Position numbers and translations under genes: made by a program
Part shown: in pieces, positions 43,222 to 52,534 of the stretch
Layout: every line of letters starts with the position of its first letter
Position numbering within the stretch: the first letter of the stretch is position 1
Assembly (NCBI GenBank): GCA_963772375.1
Contig: CAVYXG010000007.1
Location: forward strand, 1 to 64,000
Length of the DNA: 64,000 bases
Direction of reading: 5' to 3'
DNA from: DATBHM01 sp963772375
Lineage (GTDB): Bacteria > Actinomycetota > UBA4738 > JACQTL01
Notes under the pieces: generated by a model
Told to the model about the DNA's origin: nothing
Seen by the model: the letters and a program-made list of their open reading frames with translations, nothing else
The model's database searches: none

Positions 43222-44433
43222 TCACTGTGGCAGACGGATCCAGAACCGCGATCCGCCGCCCTGCCGTTCGTCCACGCCCGCCGAGCCACCGTGTGCCTCC
43301 GCGATCCCCCGGACGATGGCGAGGCCCAGGCCCGTGCCGTCCGACCCGCCGCCCGTCCGGAACGGCTGGAAGATCGAGGGGACGTCCTCGGGCGGGACGC
43401 CCTTCCCACGGTCGCCGACGTCGATCCGCCACCAGCCGGGCTCGTCGCCGACTCGCAGGTCGACGGGCCCGGAGGCGTGGTCGGCGGCGTTCTTCAGCAG
43501 GTTCAGCACGGCCTGCGTGAGCCGCTGCGGGTCGGCCTTCACGAGCGCGCCACGGCGCGGCCGGCGCACCCGCAACCTCCGCCCCAGGAGCGGTTCGGCC
43601 TTGGCCGCGACGTCGGCCGTGAACTCGTGGAGGTCGACCTCCTCGGGCCGCAGGAATTCCGGGTCCTCCGACCGCACGAGCACCGTCATGTCGTCCACGA
43701 GCCGGCCCATCCGGTCGAGCTCGTCGATGACGAGCGAGGTGGTCTCCCGCAGCTCCTGCTCGCTCGGCCGGTCGCCCAGCACCTCGACGTGTCCCCGGAC
43801 GATCGTGATCGGCGTCCGGAGCTCGTGCGAGGCCGAGGACAGGAACAGGTTCTTCATGTTGTCGACCGCGCGCAGGCGGGAGGCCACCGCCCGCTCCTCC
43901 TCCAGGGCGCGCTCGACGTGGAGCAGGCGCCCCAGCACCCACGAAAGCGACTCCCCGACCAGCACGCAGACCGGGATGGCGACGGCCGCCGAGCCGATGG
44001 CGGTCGAGAGCGTGCTGTCCGCGAACGTCAGCAGCGGCAGCACGTAGGCGATCGCCGCGAGCGGCGCGAAGGCGAGCGACGTCCAGCGGGGGTGGCAGAG
44101 CCCGATCCATACGAACACCACGACGAAGTACACGGCGAACGAGAAGGGGTCCGATCCCCCGTACACGTTCGTCAGGGCGATCAGGCCGAACGCCGGCGGG
44201 ACCAGCCAGAGCGTCCGCGAGCGGGGCCACCGTTCCCACGGGGAGGCCAGGACGGCGCCCCCGATCGCCACGGCGACGACCGCGATCAGCAGCAGGGCGG
44301 GCTTGTTCGCGTCGGAGGGGGTGAGCGGGATGGTGGCCGCGCCGAGCACGCCGGTTCCGACGAACAGCAGGCCGGCCAGGCGGCCCTGCAGACGGAGCCG
44401 CGCCTCCCGTCCCCCGCGGACGTGGTCGATCAC
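43222..44433 (-). CDS. Membrane sensor histidine kinase
   Basis: A 403-residue kinase. Five or six membrane helices fill residues 15-165 (RLAGLLFVGTGVLGAATIPL onward) with almost no outside loop, so it may sense within the membrane. The dimerisation domain has H203 (SSASHELRTPIT). The ATPase domain has the N box (NLLKNAADH), DRGKGVP and GGSDGTGLGLAIV. The start is a GTG. It forms an operon with the response regulator downstream. Confidence 0.88.
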   Translation of the reverse strand: MIDHVRGGREARLRLQGRLAGLLFVGTGVLGAATIPLTPSDANKPALLLIAVVAVAIGGAVLASPWERWPRSRTLWLVPPAFGLIALTNVYGGSDPFSFAVYFVVVFVWIGLCHPRWTSLAFAPLAAIAYVLPLLTFADSTLSTAIGSAAVAIPVCVLVGESLSWVLGRLLHVERALEEERAVASRLRAVDNMKNLFLSSASHELRTPITIVRGHVEVLGDRPSEQELRETTSLVIDELDRMGRLVDDMTVLVRSEDPEFLRPEEVDLHEFTADVAAKAEPLLGRRLRVRRPRRGALVKADPQRLTQAVLNLLKNAADHASGPVDLRVGDEPGWWRIDVGDRGKGVPPEDVPSIFQPFRTGGGSDGTGLGLAIVRGIAEAHGGSAGVDERQGGGSRFWIRLPQ

Positions 44434-44521
44434 GGAACTCGTCCTCGGCCGGTCACCGCATGGTTGTACACCTGCGGCGCCGCTTCGAAACGCAAGGGAG
44501 CAGCGCGCCCGGACGCCGCGG

Positions 44522-46096
44522 CTACTGACGGGCCAGGTTCGGCGCGCCCCGGCGGAGCACGTACTTCTGGATCTTGCCGGTCGCCGTCTTCGGCAGCTCC
44601 TCGACGAACGTCACCCCGCTCGGCGCCTTGAAGTGCGCGAGCCGGTCCCGGACGAACGCGATCAGCTCCTCCTCGGAGGCCTCCGCGCGGGGACCGAGCA
44701 CGACGTACGCGTGCGGGGACTCGCCCCACCGTTCGTGCGGCAGCCCGACGACGGCGACCTCCTGGACCGCCGGGTGGCGCAGCAGGCAGCCCTCCACCTC
44801 GACCGAGGAGATGTTCTCGCCGCCCGAGATGATCACGTCCTTCAGGCGGTCCCGGATCTCGGCGTAGCCGTCGGGATGGATCACGGCCGCGTCGCCCGAG
44901 TGGAACCACCCGTCGCCCATCGCGCGTTCGGTCGCCTCGGGGTCGTGGTAGTAGCCGTCCATCACGACGTTCCCCCGGACGACGATCTCGCCGATCGTCT
45001 CCCCGTCCCAGGGGACCTCGTTCCCGTCCTCGCCGTGGACGGACAGCTCGCCGGACGTGATCAGCTCGACGCCCTGCCGGGCCTTGACCTCCGCGCGGGC
45101 GGCGAGGTCGAGGTCGTCGTGCTCGGGGCGGGGCTCGCAGACCGTGATGAACGGCGCCGTCTCGGTGAGGCCGTAGACCTGCGTGACGTCCCAGCCGATG
45201 TCGCCCTCGAGGCGTTCGATCGTGGCGGCGGCGGGCGGCGCGCCGGCGGTGGCGACGTGGACGCCCGGCGGCACCTCGCCCCGGTCCCCCGCCGGGCAGC
45301 TCGCGAGCGAGATCAGCACGGTGGGGGCGGCGCACATCCAGGTGATGTGCTCGTCGCGCACGAGCTCGAACACCTTCGGCGGCTCGACTCGTCGGAGGCA
45401 GACGTGCGTCGCGCCGGCGGCCGTGACCGTCCAGGTGTACGTCCATCCGTTCGCGTGGAACATCGGGAGCGTCCACAGGTAGCGGTCGCGGACCGACATC
45501 GGCAGGTGGAGCAGGGTCCCGATGACGTTCATCGCCGCGTTGCGGTGGGTGATCATCACGCCCTTGGGGCGGGCCGTGGTGCCGCTCGTGTAGTTGATGG
45601 TCAGCAGGTCCGACTCGGCGATCGGCGGGCGTTCGAACGACGGGTCGGCGCTCCCCAGCGCCTCCTCGTGGTCGATCCAGCCGTCGCGCGGCCCGCCCTC
45701 CAGCGCGACGAAGTGTCGGGCCTCGGGCAGCTCCGATCGGATGCCGTCGACGGCGTCGAGGTAGTCGGCGTGCGCACAGACGACCGAGGCACCCGAGTGG
45801 CCGAGGATGTACGCGAAGTCGTCCCCCGTGAGGCGGTAGTTGACCGGCACCAGCACCGCGCCGAGCTGCGGCACGGCGTAGAACGACGTCAGCTGGGCAT
45901 GGGTGTTCGGCGCGATGTACGCGACGCGGTCGCCCTGGTGCACCCCCATCGAGTGCAAGGCCGATGACCACCGGTCGCACCGGTCGAAGAAGCCCTCGTA
46001 GGTGAGGCGGAGGTCGCCGTCGACGACCGCCTCGCGTTCCCCGTACAGACGCCTGGTCCGTCGGGCGAACTCCAGGGGCGTAAGCGGAACCTCCAT
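44522..46096 (-). CDS. AMP-binding acyl-CoA synthetase
   Basis: A 524-residue member of the adenylate-forming family. P-loop-like motif YTSGTTARPKGV near 187, YGLTETAP, the hinge region GDAAVIHPDGYAEIRDRLKDVIISGGENIS, and the C-terminal catalytic lysine in LPKTATGKIQK. The domain arrangement fits a long- or medium-chain fatty acyl-CoA ligase; the substrate is not fixed by sequence. GGGAGG lies six bases before the ATG. It follows the DUF1116 gene by 157 bases on the same strand and precedes the two-component genes by 88 bases. Confidence 0.9.
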   Translation of the reverse strand: MEVPLTPLEFARRTRRLYGEREAVVDGDLRLTYEGFFDRCDRWSSALHSMGVHQGDRVAYIAPNTHAQLTSFYAVPQLGAVLVPVNYRLTGDDFAYILGHSGASVVCAHADYLDAVDGIRSELPEARHFVALEGGPRDGWIDHEEALGSADPSFERPPIAESDLLTINYTSGTTARPKGVMITHRNAAMNVIGTLLHLPMSVRDRYLWTLPMFHANGWTYTWTVTAAGATHVCLRRVEPPKVFELVRDEHITWMCAAPTVLISLASCPAGDRGEVPPGVHVATAGAPPAAATIERLEGDIGWDVTQVYGLTETAPFITVCEPRPEHDDLDLAARAEVKARQGVELITSGELSVHGEDGNEVPWDGETIGEIVVRGNVVMDGYYHDPEATERAMGDGWFHSGDAAVIHPDGYAEIRDRLKDVIISGGENISSVEVEGCLLRHPAVQEVAVVGLPHERWGESPHAYVVLGPRAEASEEELIAFVRDRLAHFKAPSGVTFVEELPKTATGKIQKYVLRRGAPNLARQ

Positions 46097-46253
46097 CTCG
46101 GCCTCCCGTGTGCGACGCGCTCCGTCGGCAGGCTACGCCCCGAACGCCGATCCGATCATCCGAGGAGCTGTCGATTCCGGGTCCTCCGGTTCGCGCCGCG
46201 ACGAATCGCGCAGGGAGGCGCGAGCCGATCGGCCTCGCCGGACGCGGTCCGCT

Positions 46254-47681
46254 TCAGGCCGCCGCCGGCGACTCCGCGCGGGCGGCGAGGGCACGCACGG
46301 CGTCCGCGAACACCGAGATCGGCGGCGTGACCAGGCCGGCGCCGACCTGCCCGACGCCCGGCTCCCGACCCGCGATGCCGGTGTTCACCACCGGGACGAT
46401 CCCCGTCCGTGCGATCAACGTGACGTCGATCCCGGTCGGCGTTCCACGGAATCCCAGTGCCGGGATCTGGTACATGGGGTGCTCGGCCATCGTGATCTCG
46501 TACATCCGCTGTGTGTTCCGGATCGCGTCCGCCGCGTCCCCGCCCACGAACCGCACGATCGCCGGCGCCGCCGCCATCGCGAACCCGCCGATGCCGCTCG
46601 TCTCCGTGATCGTCGAGTCGCCGAGGTCCGGGTTCGCGTCCTCCGGTCCGAACCCGGGCAGGAACAGACCCTCGACGAGCGGCGCCGGCGCAGTGAACCA
46701 CTCGTCGCCCGTCCCCGACAGCTGGATGCCGAAGTCCGTCCCGTTCCGTGCCATGGCCACCACGAGCGGCGAGCCGGGCACGTCACGCGCGGCGTCGGCC
46801 GCGACCTTCCCGGCCGGCATGGCCAGGTTCAGGAAGAAGTGGTCGTTCCCCGAGATGAACCGGAACGCCGCCAGGGCGTCCGACGTCGATGCACCGCTCT
46901 CGAACAGGTCCGGCGTGATCTCGCGGAGCAGCAGCGAGGTCGCGGCGCGGTTCCGGTTGTGGCATTCGTCGCCCATCTGCAACGCCTGCGCGATGAGCGA
47001 TCCCAGGTCGACCGGACCGTGCCGGTGGAGCATCTCCGCGAGCAACGGGCCCAGCACCCGCTGGAGCCAGCGGAGACGAACGATCACGTCCGGCGAGTAG
47101 GCGCCGAACCGGAGCACCTTGCCGAGCCCCTCGTTCAGCGTGCAGAACCCGGTGCCGCCGTTCGCGACGTCCTCGATCACCGACACCGGCATCGACGCGC
47201 TCACCACGCCCGCCATCGGTCCGACCGCGCCCCGGGAGTGGCACGGTGCCAGCGAGATCCCGCCCGACGCGGCGAGGCGCTCGGCCTCCTCGATCGTTGC
47301 GGCCAGGCCCTCGTACACGATGGCACCGGCGATCGCACCGCGAACCGGCCCCGAGGCGTCCGCCCACTCGATCGGCGGCCCGGCGTGCAGGAACTCCCCG
47401 GCACCGAGTCCCAGGGCGTCGCTCGCCGGCCGGACGTCGCTCCACCGGGGCTGGACGGCCAGGAGCTTCGCGACCGATGACGCTGCCGCCCCGGCGGAGC
47501 GGGGGTCGCGGGCGATCGCCGTCAGCTCCGGGCCGAGGCCCTCCGCCGGCGGGGCCCACTGCACCTCGTTCGGCTCCACGGCCTGCTGCCGGAGCGCGTC
47601 CGCGAACATGGCCGCGCCCACGGCGACCACCTCGGGTGTCTCGTCGAGCTCCAGCCGGAGCTCCGGCGACTCGGTGGTCAT
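46254..47681 (-). CDS. DUF1116 protein, AllG/YlbE-like carbamoyltransferase subunit
   Basis: A 475-residue protein of the DUF1116 family (E. coli YlbE, now AllG). The recognisable segments include APCHSRGAVGPMAGVVSASMPV, MGDECHNRNRAATSLL, FRFISGNDHFFLNLAM, RNGTDFGIQLSG and GFRGTPTGIDV. In E. coli AllF, AllG and AllH together make oxamate carbamoyltransferase, which splits oxalurate with phosphate into oxamate and carbamoyl phosphate. Here it is the third of three overlapping genes, starting inside the FdrA stop (ATGA). The neighbouring barbiturase and Mo hydroxylase suggest a different ureido substrate. Confidence 0.85.
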   Translation of the reverse strand: MTTESPELRLELDETPEVVAVGAAMFADALRQQAVEPNEVQWAPPAEGLGPELTAIARDPRSAGAAASSVAKLLAVQPRWSDVRPASDALGLGAGEFLHAGPPIEWADASGPVRGAIAGAIVYEGLAATIEEAERLAASGGISLAPCHSRGAVGPMAGVVSASMPVSVIEDVANGGTGFCTLNEGLGKVLRFGAYSPDVIVRLRWLQRVLGPLLAEMLHRHGPVDLGSLIAQALQMGDECHNRNRAATSLLLREITPDLFESGASTSDALAAFRFISGNDHFFLNLAMPAGKVAADAARDVPGSPLVVAMARNGTDFGIQLSGTGDEWFTAPAPLVEGLFLPGFGPEDANPDLGDSTITETSGIGGFAMAAAPAIVRFVGGDAADAIRNTQRMYEITMAEHPMYQIPALGFRGTPTGIDVTLIARTGIVPVVNTGIAGREPGVGQVGAGLVTPPISVFADAVRALAARAESPAAA

Positions 47682-49174
47682 CGCTCTCCTCCTCCCACGA
47701 GCGCGACCGCCGTGCGAGCGGCCGCGGCGTTCGACAGGTGCACGCTGGCGCCGGCCGCGGCCAGCGCCTCCGCGGTGGCGTCGACGCCCTGGGGGTCACC
47801 GGCCGATCCGACCAGCGCGACCACGACGGCGAGGTCGCGGCCGTCCGCCGCGGCGACCCGGCGCGACTCGGCGACGGCGGGCGCCAGCGACGAGGCGGGG
47901 TCGGGGTGCGACCCGTACCCGAGGACGACGTCCAGGAGCACGACGGCGCACGCCGGGTCGGCCCCCTCCCGGGCCAGCCGTTCCAGCCGGAGCGTGTCGT
48001 CGATCATCGGGTGCGCCCTGCCCTGGGTCAGCCGGTCGTCGCCGAAGTCGATCATGAGGTGGCCGTCGAACCGCAGCTCCCCGCCGAGCGCCCAGTCGGC
48101 CTCGAGCGGGGTGTTCGAATGGATCGGGCCGAGCGTCGCCGCCGCGATGGCCATGGCCTCGTCGCACAGCGTTCCGCCCGAGAACAGGCCCCGGACGAAC
48201 CCCGCCCGCGGCCCCCGGTCGTACGGCGCCGGCCACTCCTTCGGCTCCGCCGCCGGCGCGCCGAGTGCTGCCAGCGCCTTCATCGTGATCGCCGTGAGGT
48301 CCTCACGACCCCGCCCGACGAACGCCACCATCGCCGGAGTCGTCATGGCCGCGGCGGCCGCCTCGATCCGTTCCGCCACCGCCGGGTCCGGCGGCTTCGA
48401 GAGCACCACCACCAACTCGGTGCCCTGGTGGTGATCGAGCAGCCGCATGGCCGCCAGCGTCGAGCGCCCCCGGACGTCCTTCGACAGGTCGCGTCCGCCG
48501 ACGCCGAGCACCGCCGACACGCCCACCCCGGCCGCGTCCAGCAGGCACATCACCTGCTGCGCGCCGGTCCCGGAGGCCGCCACGATCCCGACCGGCCCCG
48601 GTCGGGTGGCGTTCGCGAAGCCGAGCCCGAGGCCGCCGACGACGGCCGTTCCGCAGTCCGGCCCCATCACCAGCACGCCGTGCCGCGCGGCCTCGTCCTT
48701 GAGCGCGATCTCCTCCGCGACCGAGACGTTGTCGGAGAACAGCATCACGGAGGCGCCGGCCCGGATGGCGTCCGTCGCCTCAACGAACGCGTTCGGGCCG
48801 GGGACGGAGATCAGCGCCAGCGAACCGCCGCCCCGAAGGGCGGAGCCGAGGGTGCGGGGAGCCGGTGCTTCGCCCGCCCCGTCTCCCCCGCGTGACGCCG
48901 CCGGCGCGGTCAGCTGGCGGTCCACCTCGGCAACGGCGGCGCCGAGCGCGCCGTCGTCCGTCGCGCGGACGGCGACCAGGAGATCGTTCGGCGTGGCCGA
49001 CGCCACGTCCGCCGGGTCGAACCCCATGCGTTCGTAGATCTCGATGTTCAGCGGCGTCGCCATGGCGACGACCGCGCCGTCGACCCCCGGGAGGGCCGCC
49101 ACCGCGCGGCTGGCCTGCATCAGGCCGACCGAGTCGCGGTACGACCCCCGGCGAAGCTCCACGTGGACGTTCAT
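47678..49174 (-). CDS. fdrA: FdrA-like protein, AllF-type carbamoyltransferase subunit
   Basis: A 498-residue FdrA homologue. The N-terminus has the FdrA opening RGSYRDSVGLMQASRAV and VVAMATPLN. The centre is like the alpha chain of succinyl-CoA synthetase (SVPGPNAFVEATDA, MLFSDNVSVAEEIALKDEA, VMGPDCGTAVVGG, IVAASGTGAQQVM), and the rest carries GLFSGGTLCDEAM. FdrA was once annotated as an acyl-CoA synthetase; E. coli AllF is a subunit of oxamate carbamoyltransferase. It overlaps both neighbouring genes by ATGA, indicating stoichiometric expression of the complex. Confidence 0.88.
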   Translation of the reverse strand: MNVHVELRRGSYRDSVGLMQASRAVAALPGVDGAVVAMATPLNIEIYERMGFDPADVASATPNDLLVAVRATDDGALGAAVAEVDRQLTAPAASRGGDGAGEAPAPRTLGSALRGGGSLALISVPGPNAFVEATDAIRAGASVMLFSDNVSVAEEIALKDEAARHGVLVMGPDCGTAVVGGLGLGFANATRPGPVGIVAASGTGAQQVMCLLDAAGVGVSAVLGVGGRDLSKDVRGRSTLAAMRLLDHHQGTELVVVLSKPPDPAVAERIEAAAAAMTTPAMVAFVGRGREDLTAITMKALAALGAPAAEPKEWPAPYDRGPRAGFVRGLFSGGTLCDEAMAIAAATLGPIHSNTPLEADWALGGELRFDGHLMIDFGDDRLTQGRAHPMIDDTLRLERLAREGADPACAVVLLDVVLGYGSHPDPASSLAPAVAESRRVAAADGRDLAVVVALVGSAGDPQGVDATAEALAAAGASVHLSNAAAARTAVALVGGGER

Positions 49175-49959
49175 GCGGCCTCCTCGATCTCGTTCGAACG
49201 GGCCGCGGCCAGCGCCCCGGCCATGCCGAGGGCGAGATCGTGTCCCGAGGTGGACCCGACGGCGAACAGCTGGGCCAGGGTGGCGTGGAGGCCGTCCTCG
49301 CCGCCTGCGGCGGCGAGGACGGCCAGCAACCGCGCGGCCTGCGGGATGACCTGGCCGCGGCTCGCCGCGGCCAGCAGCGCCCCCGACAACCGGGAGGTGT
49401 GCGTCGAGGCGCGGTCGACGACTGCCCGTGCGGCCCCCCGGTCCAACCGGCCGGTCAGCTCGAGGACCGCCAGCACGCCGGCCACGACGTCGTCGCCCGC
49501 GGGTGTGAGCCCGGGACCCCGCCCGATCTGGTCGAGCGCCGGCCCGGGGTCGCCGCCGATCATCGCCCGGGCGACCTCCACGCCGACACCCGGCGAGAGC
49601 CCGAACGAGGTCGGGGACTCCTGGAGCAGCGCGACCAGCAGGCGGCCGCCCGACCGCATCACCCGCGAGCGGTCGATGCGGGGGCGCGGATCCCACCACC
49701 TGGCCGGCCGCCACCGGGCGCCCGCCACCGCGACCGCGCCGTCGCCCACCACCGCGGGCGTTCCCGCGTCGGGGAGCATCCCCTCGGGCAGACACATCCC
49801 GATGGGGAGCCGGACCGCGCCGGGTGCGAGCAGGGCGAGCATCTCCGGCTCGGCCCGGGGGGCGACGAAGGCGAGGTAGGCGGCCGCGGCGGTCGACCCG
49901 AGGACCGCGGCCTCGCGGGCCGGGCCGAGCAGCATCTCCGCGACGGCCGTGCTGGCCAC
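49171..49959 (-). CDS. DUF2877 protein, AllH/YlbF-like carbamoyltransferase subunit
   Basis: A 262-residue DUF2877 protein. Typical pieces are a short N-terminal beta region (PEMLALLAPGAVRLPIGMCL), the GRGPGLTPAGDDVVAGVLAVL motif, the TSRLSGALLAAASRGQV segment and FAVGSTSGHDLALGM near the end. This family always keeps company with FdrA and DUF1116. It is the first gene of the leftward operon. The GTG at 49959 has GGGGAG 13 bases upstream; a GTG at 49998 is the alternative. The stop overlaps the FdrA start by ATGA. Confidence 0.82.
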   Translation of the reverse strand: MASTAVAEMLLGPAREAAVLGSTAAAAYLAFVAPRAEPEMLALLAPGAVRLPIGMCLPEGMLPDAGTPAVVGDGAVAVAGARWRPARWWDPRPRIDRSRVMRSGGRLLVALLQESPTSFGLSPGVGVEVARAMIGGDPGPALDQIGRGPGLTPAGDDVVAGVLAVLELTGRLDRGAARAVVDRASTHTSRLSGALLAAASRGQVIPQAARLLAVLAAAGGEDGLHATLAQLFAVGSTSGHDLALGMAGALAAARSNEIEEAA

Positions 49960-50190
49960 CGCGGGGCGCGAGCTCCCCGAACCCGTCCCCGTCTCCACGT
50001 CGAGGACATGCTGCCCCTTGAGCCGCCGCTCCGTCCGTACCGAACGGCCTGCACAGCGCGGGTCTCCTTTCCCTAATCCGAAGCTCGCGCGGGACGGACT
50101 CTTGCCCACGTCGAGTGGCCCTGCGCAACGGGGCGCGGACCCGATGACCTGAGGGTTCCGGAGACGGACCCCGGGAGGGGTGAGGCAGGT
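49960..50190. promoter_or_regulatory. Divergent control region of the two catabolic operons
   Basis: The 231 bases between the leftward AllHFG-like operon and the rightward permease operon must contain both promoters. No perfect palindrome longer than about six bases and no riboswitch pattern was recognised. The permease has a GGGAGGGGTGAGGCAGGT ribosome region. Confidence 0.5.
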
Positions 50191-51570
50191 ATGGCGAAGT
50201 TCAAGTTGTGGACCGTGCACGGCGACGGGCGGCAAATCGCGCCGAACGCAGTCGTGGCGCCGGAGGAGCGCCTCGCATGGTCCCGGACCATCGGCATCGG
50301 CATGCAGCACGTCATCGCCATGTTCGGCGCGACGTTCCTGGTGCCGATCCTGACGAAGTTCCCGCCGACCACGACGATCTTCTTCTCGGGGATCGGGACC
50401 CTGACCTTCATCCTCGTCACCAGGGGTCGAGGCCAGCGGATGGGGCTGCCGAGCTACACGGGATCGAGCTTCGCGTTCATCGGCCCGGTCATCGCGGCGT
50501 CGACCGGCGGCAACATCGCCCTCGCGCTGTCCGGCATCTTCGCAGCGGGCGCGGTGCTGTTCCTGGTCGGACTGGGGGTCGACCGGTTCGGGGCGGGATG
50601 GATCTCCAAGGTCATGCCGCCGGTCGTGACGGGCACCATCGTGGCGCTGATCGGCTTGAACCTGGCGCCGGTGGCGTGGGGGTCGTTCAAGCTGCAGCCG
50701 GCGACGGCCATCATCACGCTCACCGCGATCCTGATGTTCACGGTGATCTTCAAGGGGTTCATGGGCCGGATCTCGATCCTGCTCGGCGTGGTGCTCGGCT
50801 ACCTCGTGGCATGGCCGCAGCACCAGCTCGCCCTGGCCGACAACTGGAAGGCCGCGAAGTGGATCGGCCTCCCGACCTTCACGAGTCCGGAGTGGAACTG
50901 GCGAGCGGTGCTGCTGGTCGTGCCGGTCGTCGTGGTCCTGCTCGCAGAGAACACCGGCCACATCAAGGCGGTCGCCTCGATGACCCAGCGAAACCTCGAC
51001 GGGTCCTTGGGCCGGGGGTTCATGGGTGACGGTCTGGCGACCATGTTCGCCGGCCTCGGCGGCGGGTCGGGCACCACGACGTACGCCGAGAACATCGGCG
51101 TCATGGCGGCCACGCGCGTGTACTCGACGGCCGCCTACGTGGTGGCCGGCCTGTTCGCGATCGCGCTCGCGATGATCCCCAAGTTCGGGGCCATCATCGT
51201 CAGCATCCCGGCGGGCGTCCTGGGAGGCGCGACGACCGTCCTGTACGGCCTGATCGTCGTCCTGGGCGGCCGGATCTGGGTCGAGAACAAGGTCAACTTC
51301 AAGGACCCGGTCAACCTGTTCCCGGCCGCGATCGGCGTGATCATGGGCGCGGCGAACTTCGCGTGGACCTCGAAGGACGGCAACTACTCCTTCACGGGCA
51401 TCGCGATCGCCACGTTCGCGACGATCATCGCCTACCACCTGATGCACTTCGGCGCCAAGTTCGGCATCCACAAGGGCCAGCAGCCCGAGCAGCCGGAGCC
51501 GACGGTCGAGCCCACGCACAACGGGCAGACGCTCGAGGTCCCGAAGACGCCCCACATGATCTCGAACTAG
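50191..51570 (+). CDS. NCS2 family uracil/xanthine-type permease
   Basis: A 459-residue transporter with about 14 helices or half-helices. The NCS2 features are present: GMQHVIAMFGATFLVP at the N-terminus, the AENTGHIKAVASMT motif (the glutamate coordinates the base in UraA), and TTTYAENIGVMAATRVYS, which is closer to uracil permeases (UraA, RutG) than to xanthine ones. It is the first gene of the rightward operon, so it probably imports the pyrimidine used by the downstream enzymes. The C-terminal 40 residues are a polar cytoplasmic tail. Confidence 0.88.
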   Translation: MAKFKLWTVHGDGRQIAPNAVVAPEERLAWSRTIGIGMQHVIAMFGATFLVPILTKFPPTTTIFFSGIGTLTFILVTRGRGQRMGLPSYTGSSFAFIGPVIAASTGGNIALALSGIFAAGAVLFLVGLGVDRFGAGWISKVMPPVVTGTIVALIGLNLAPVAWGSFKLQPATAIITLTAILMFTVIFKGFMGRISILLGVVLGYLVAWPQHQLALADNWKAAKWIGLPTFTSPEWNWRAVLLVVPVVVVLLAENTGHIKAVASMTQRNLDGSLGRGFMGDGLATMFAGLGGGSGTTTYAENIGVMAATRVYSTAAYVVAGLFAIALAMIPKFGAIIVSIPAGVLGGATTVLYGLIVVLGGRIWVENKVNFKDPVNLFPAAIGVIMGAANFAWTSKDGNYSFTGIAIATFATIIAYHLMHFGAKFGIHKGQQPEQPEPTVEPTHNGQTLEVPKTPHMISN

Positions 51571-51618
51571 CCGGACCGGGCGTCCGTGGAACGGGCGCAC
51601 GGCCGAGACGAGACGAAG

Positions 51619-51653
51619 CCTCCGGGCCGCGGACGGATCGAGCGGCCCGGAGG
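51619..51653 (+). promoter_or_regulatory. 12-bp perfect stem upstream of the 241-residue gene
   Basis: CCTCCGGGCCGC (51619-51630) and its exact complement (51642-51653) form a hairpin with an 11-base loop. It ends four bases before the ribosome site GGAGGG of the next gene. It may act as a partial terminator, an RNA processing site or a stability element within the operon. Confidence 0.5.
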
Positions 51654-51669
51654 GAAGGAGGGCAAGGAG

Positions 51670-52395
51670 ATGAAGCTCGAACCACCCACCAAGGTCTCGC
51701 AGGAGACGATCACCCTGGACGTCCGGGAGATCGAGCCCCTCCTGCAGGCCCCGTCGATGGGGATGGCACCGTGGCCCGGCGCGACGATCCGCCTCAAGGA
51801 CGGGCGCACCATGTACATCCGCGAGGCGGCGCTGGAGGAGGCCCCCGGGATGATGCGCTACATGCAGCGCATCATGGAGGCCGACCACGACTTCTACGAC
51901 GTCGTCGGGGCAAGGGTCTACGCGGAGATCGCCGGCTGGTACCGCAAGCGGCTGAAGGACCCCTACACGCTGGTCGGGCTCATCGACGGCGAGTGGGTGG
52001 GGTTCGCCAACGGCAGGCTGCGGGACAGAGACGTGAACATCAGCCTGCACACGATGGCGCTGGCCCGGGGGGGCCGCATCGGGGCCACCATGTACTACGC
52101 GAAGGCCTGGTACGCCTTCGAGATCCTGAAGAACACGGAGTGGTGGGCCACCTACGAGAGCTACAACGGGTGGCACCGGTGGGGTCTCGGCATGGCCCAG
52201 CCTCAATACCCGTGGCCCCAGTACCAGCACGAGCTGGGCGGGGCCCGCGTCTACTACGTCACCAAGGACTACTGGGACGCGGTCGTGAAGGACTACGTCC
52301 GGCAGATGGTCGGGGCCGAGCTCGACTTCGACGTGCCGGCGGAGGTCATCGAAGCCAACAGCGTCATGCGGATCCCCGACGAGGTGCTCGTCTAG
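51670..52395 (+). CDS. Unclassified 241-residue protein of the pyrimidine cluster (possibly GNAT-like)
   Basis: A soluble protein without signal or membrane segment. An opening strand-helix pattern (TMYIREAALEEAPGMMRYMQ), a strand LVGLIDGEWVGFANGRL, and a GGRIGATMYYAKAWYAF loop-helix vaguely resemble a GNAT acetyltransferase acetyl-CoA site, but the match is weak. The second half is rich in Tyr and Trp (EWWATYESYNGWHRWGLGM). It sits between the permease and the ring-opening amidohydrolase with a good GGAGGG site, so it belongs to the operon. I cannot assign a function; a missing hydrolase or regulator of the pathway is possible. Confidence 0.6.
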   Translation: MKLEPPTKVSQETITLDVREIEPLLQAPSMGMAPWPGATIRLKDGRTMYIREAALEEAPGMMRYMQRIMEADHDFYDVVGARVYAEIAGWYRKRLKDPYTLVGLIDGEWVGFANGRLRDRDVNISLHTMALARGGRIGATMYYAKAWYAFEILKNTEWWATYESYNGWHRWGLGMAQPQYPWPQYQHELGGARVYYVTKDYWDAVVKDYVRQMVGAELDFDVPAEVIEANSVMRIPDEVLV

Positions 52396-52430
52396 CACGC
52401 CCGAACGAGCGCCCGGTCGGGTCAAGCGAT

Positions 52431-52473
52431 GTGCGCCGCCTTTGCCGGTGACCTCTCGGCGAGGGCGGCACAC
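52431..52473 (+). promoter_or_regulatory. Hairpin in the leader of the ring-opening amidohydrolase gene
   Basis: GTGCGCCGCC (52431-52440) pairs with GGCGGCACAC (52464-52473) with one mismatch, and GCCG/CGGC can extend it inside. It lies in the 139-base gap before the amidohydrolase. The role is unknown; it could set expression between operon halves. Confidence 0.35.
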
Positions 52474-52534
52474 GTCGAATCGAGGCGAAGCCGCCGGCCG
52501 GGGTTGCCGGCCAACGGAAGGAAGGGTGAGGGAG

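Noticed and set aside
50001..50190. Search for a purine or pyrimidine riboswitch upstream of the permease
   Set aside because: No paired P1 stem with conserved loop bases could be drawn; the region is treated only as a divergent promoter.
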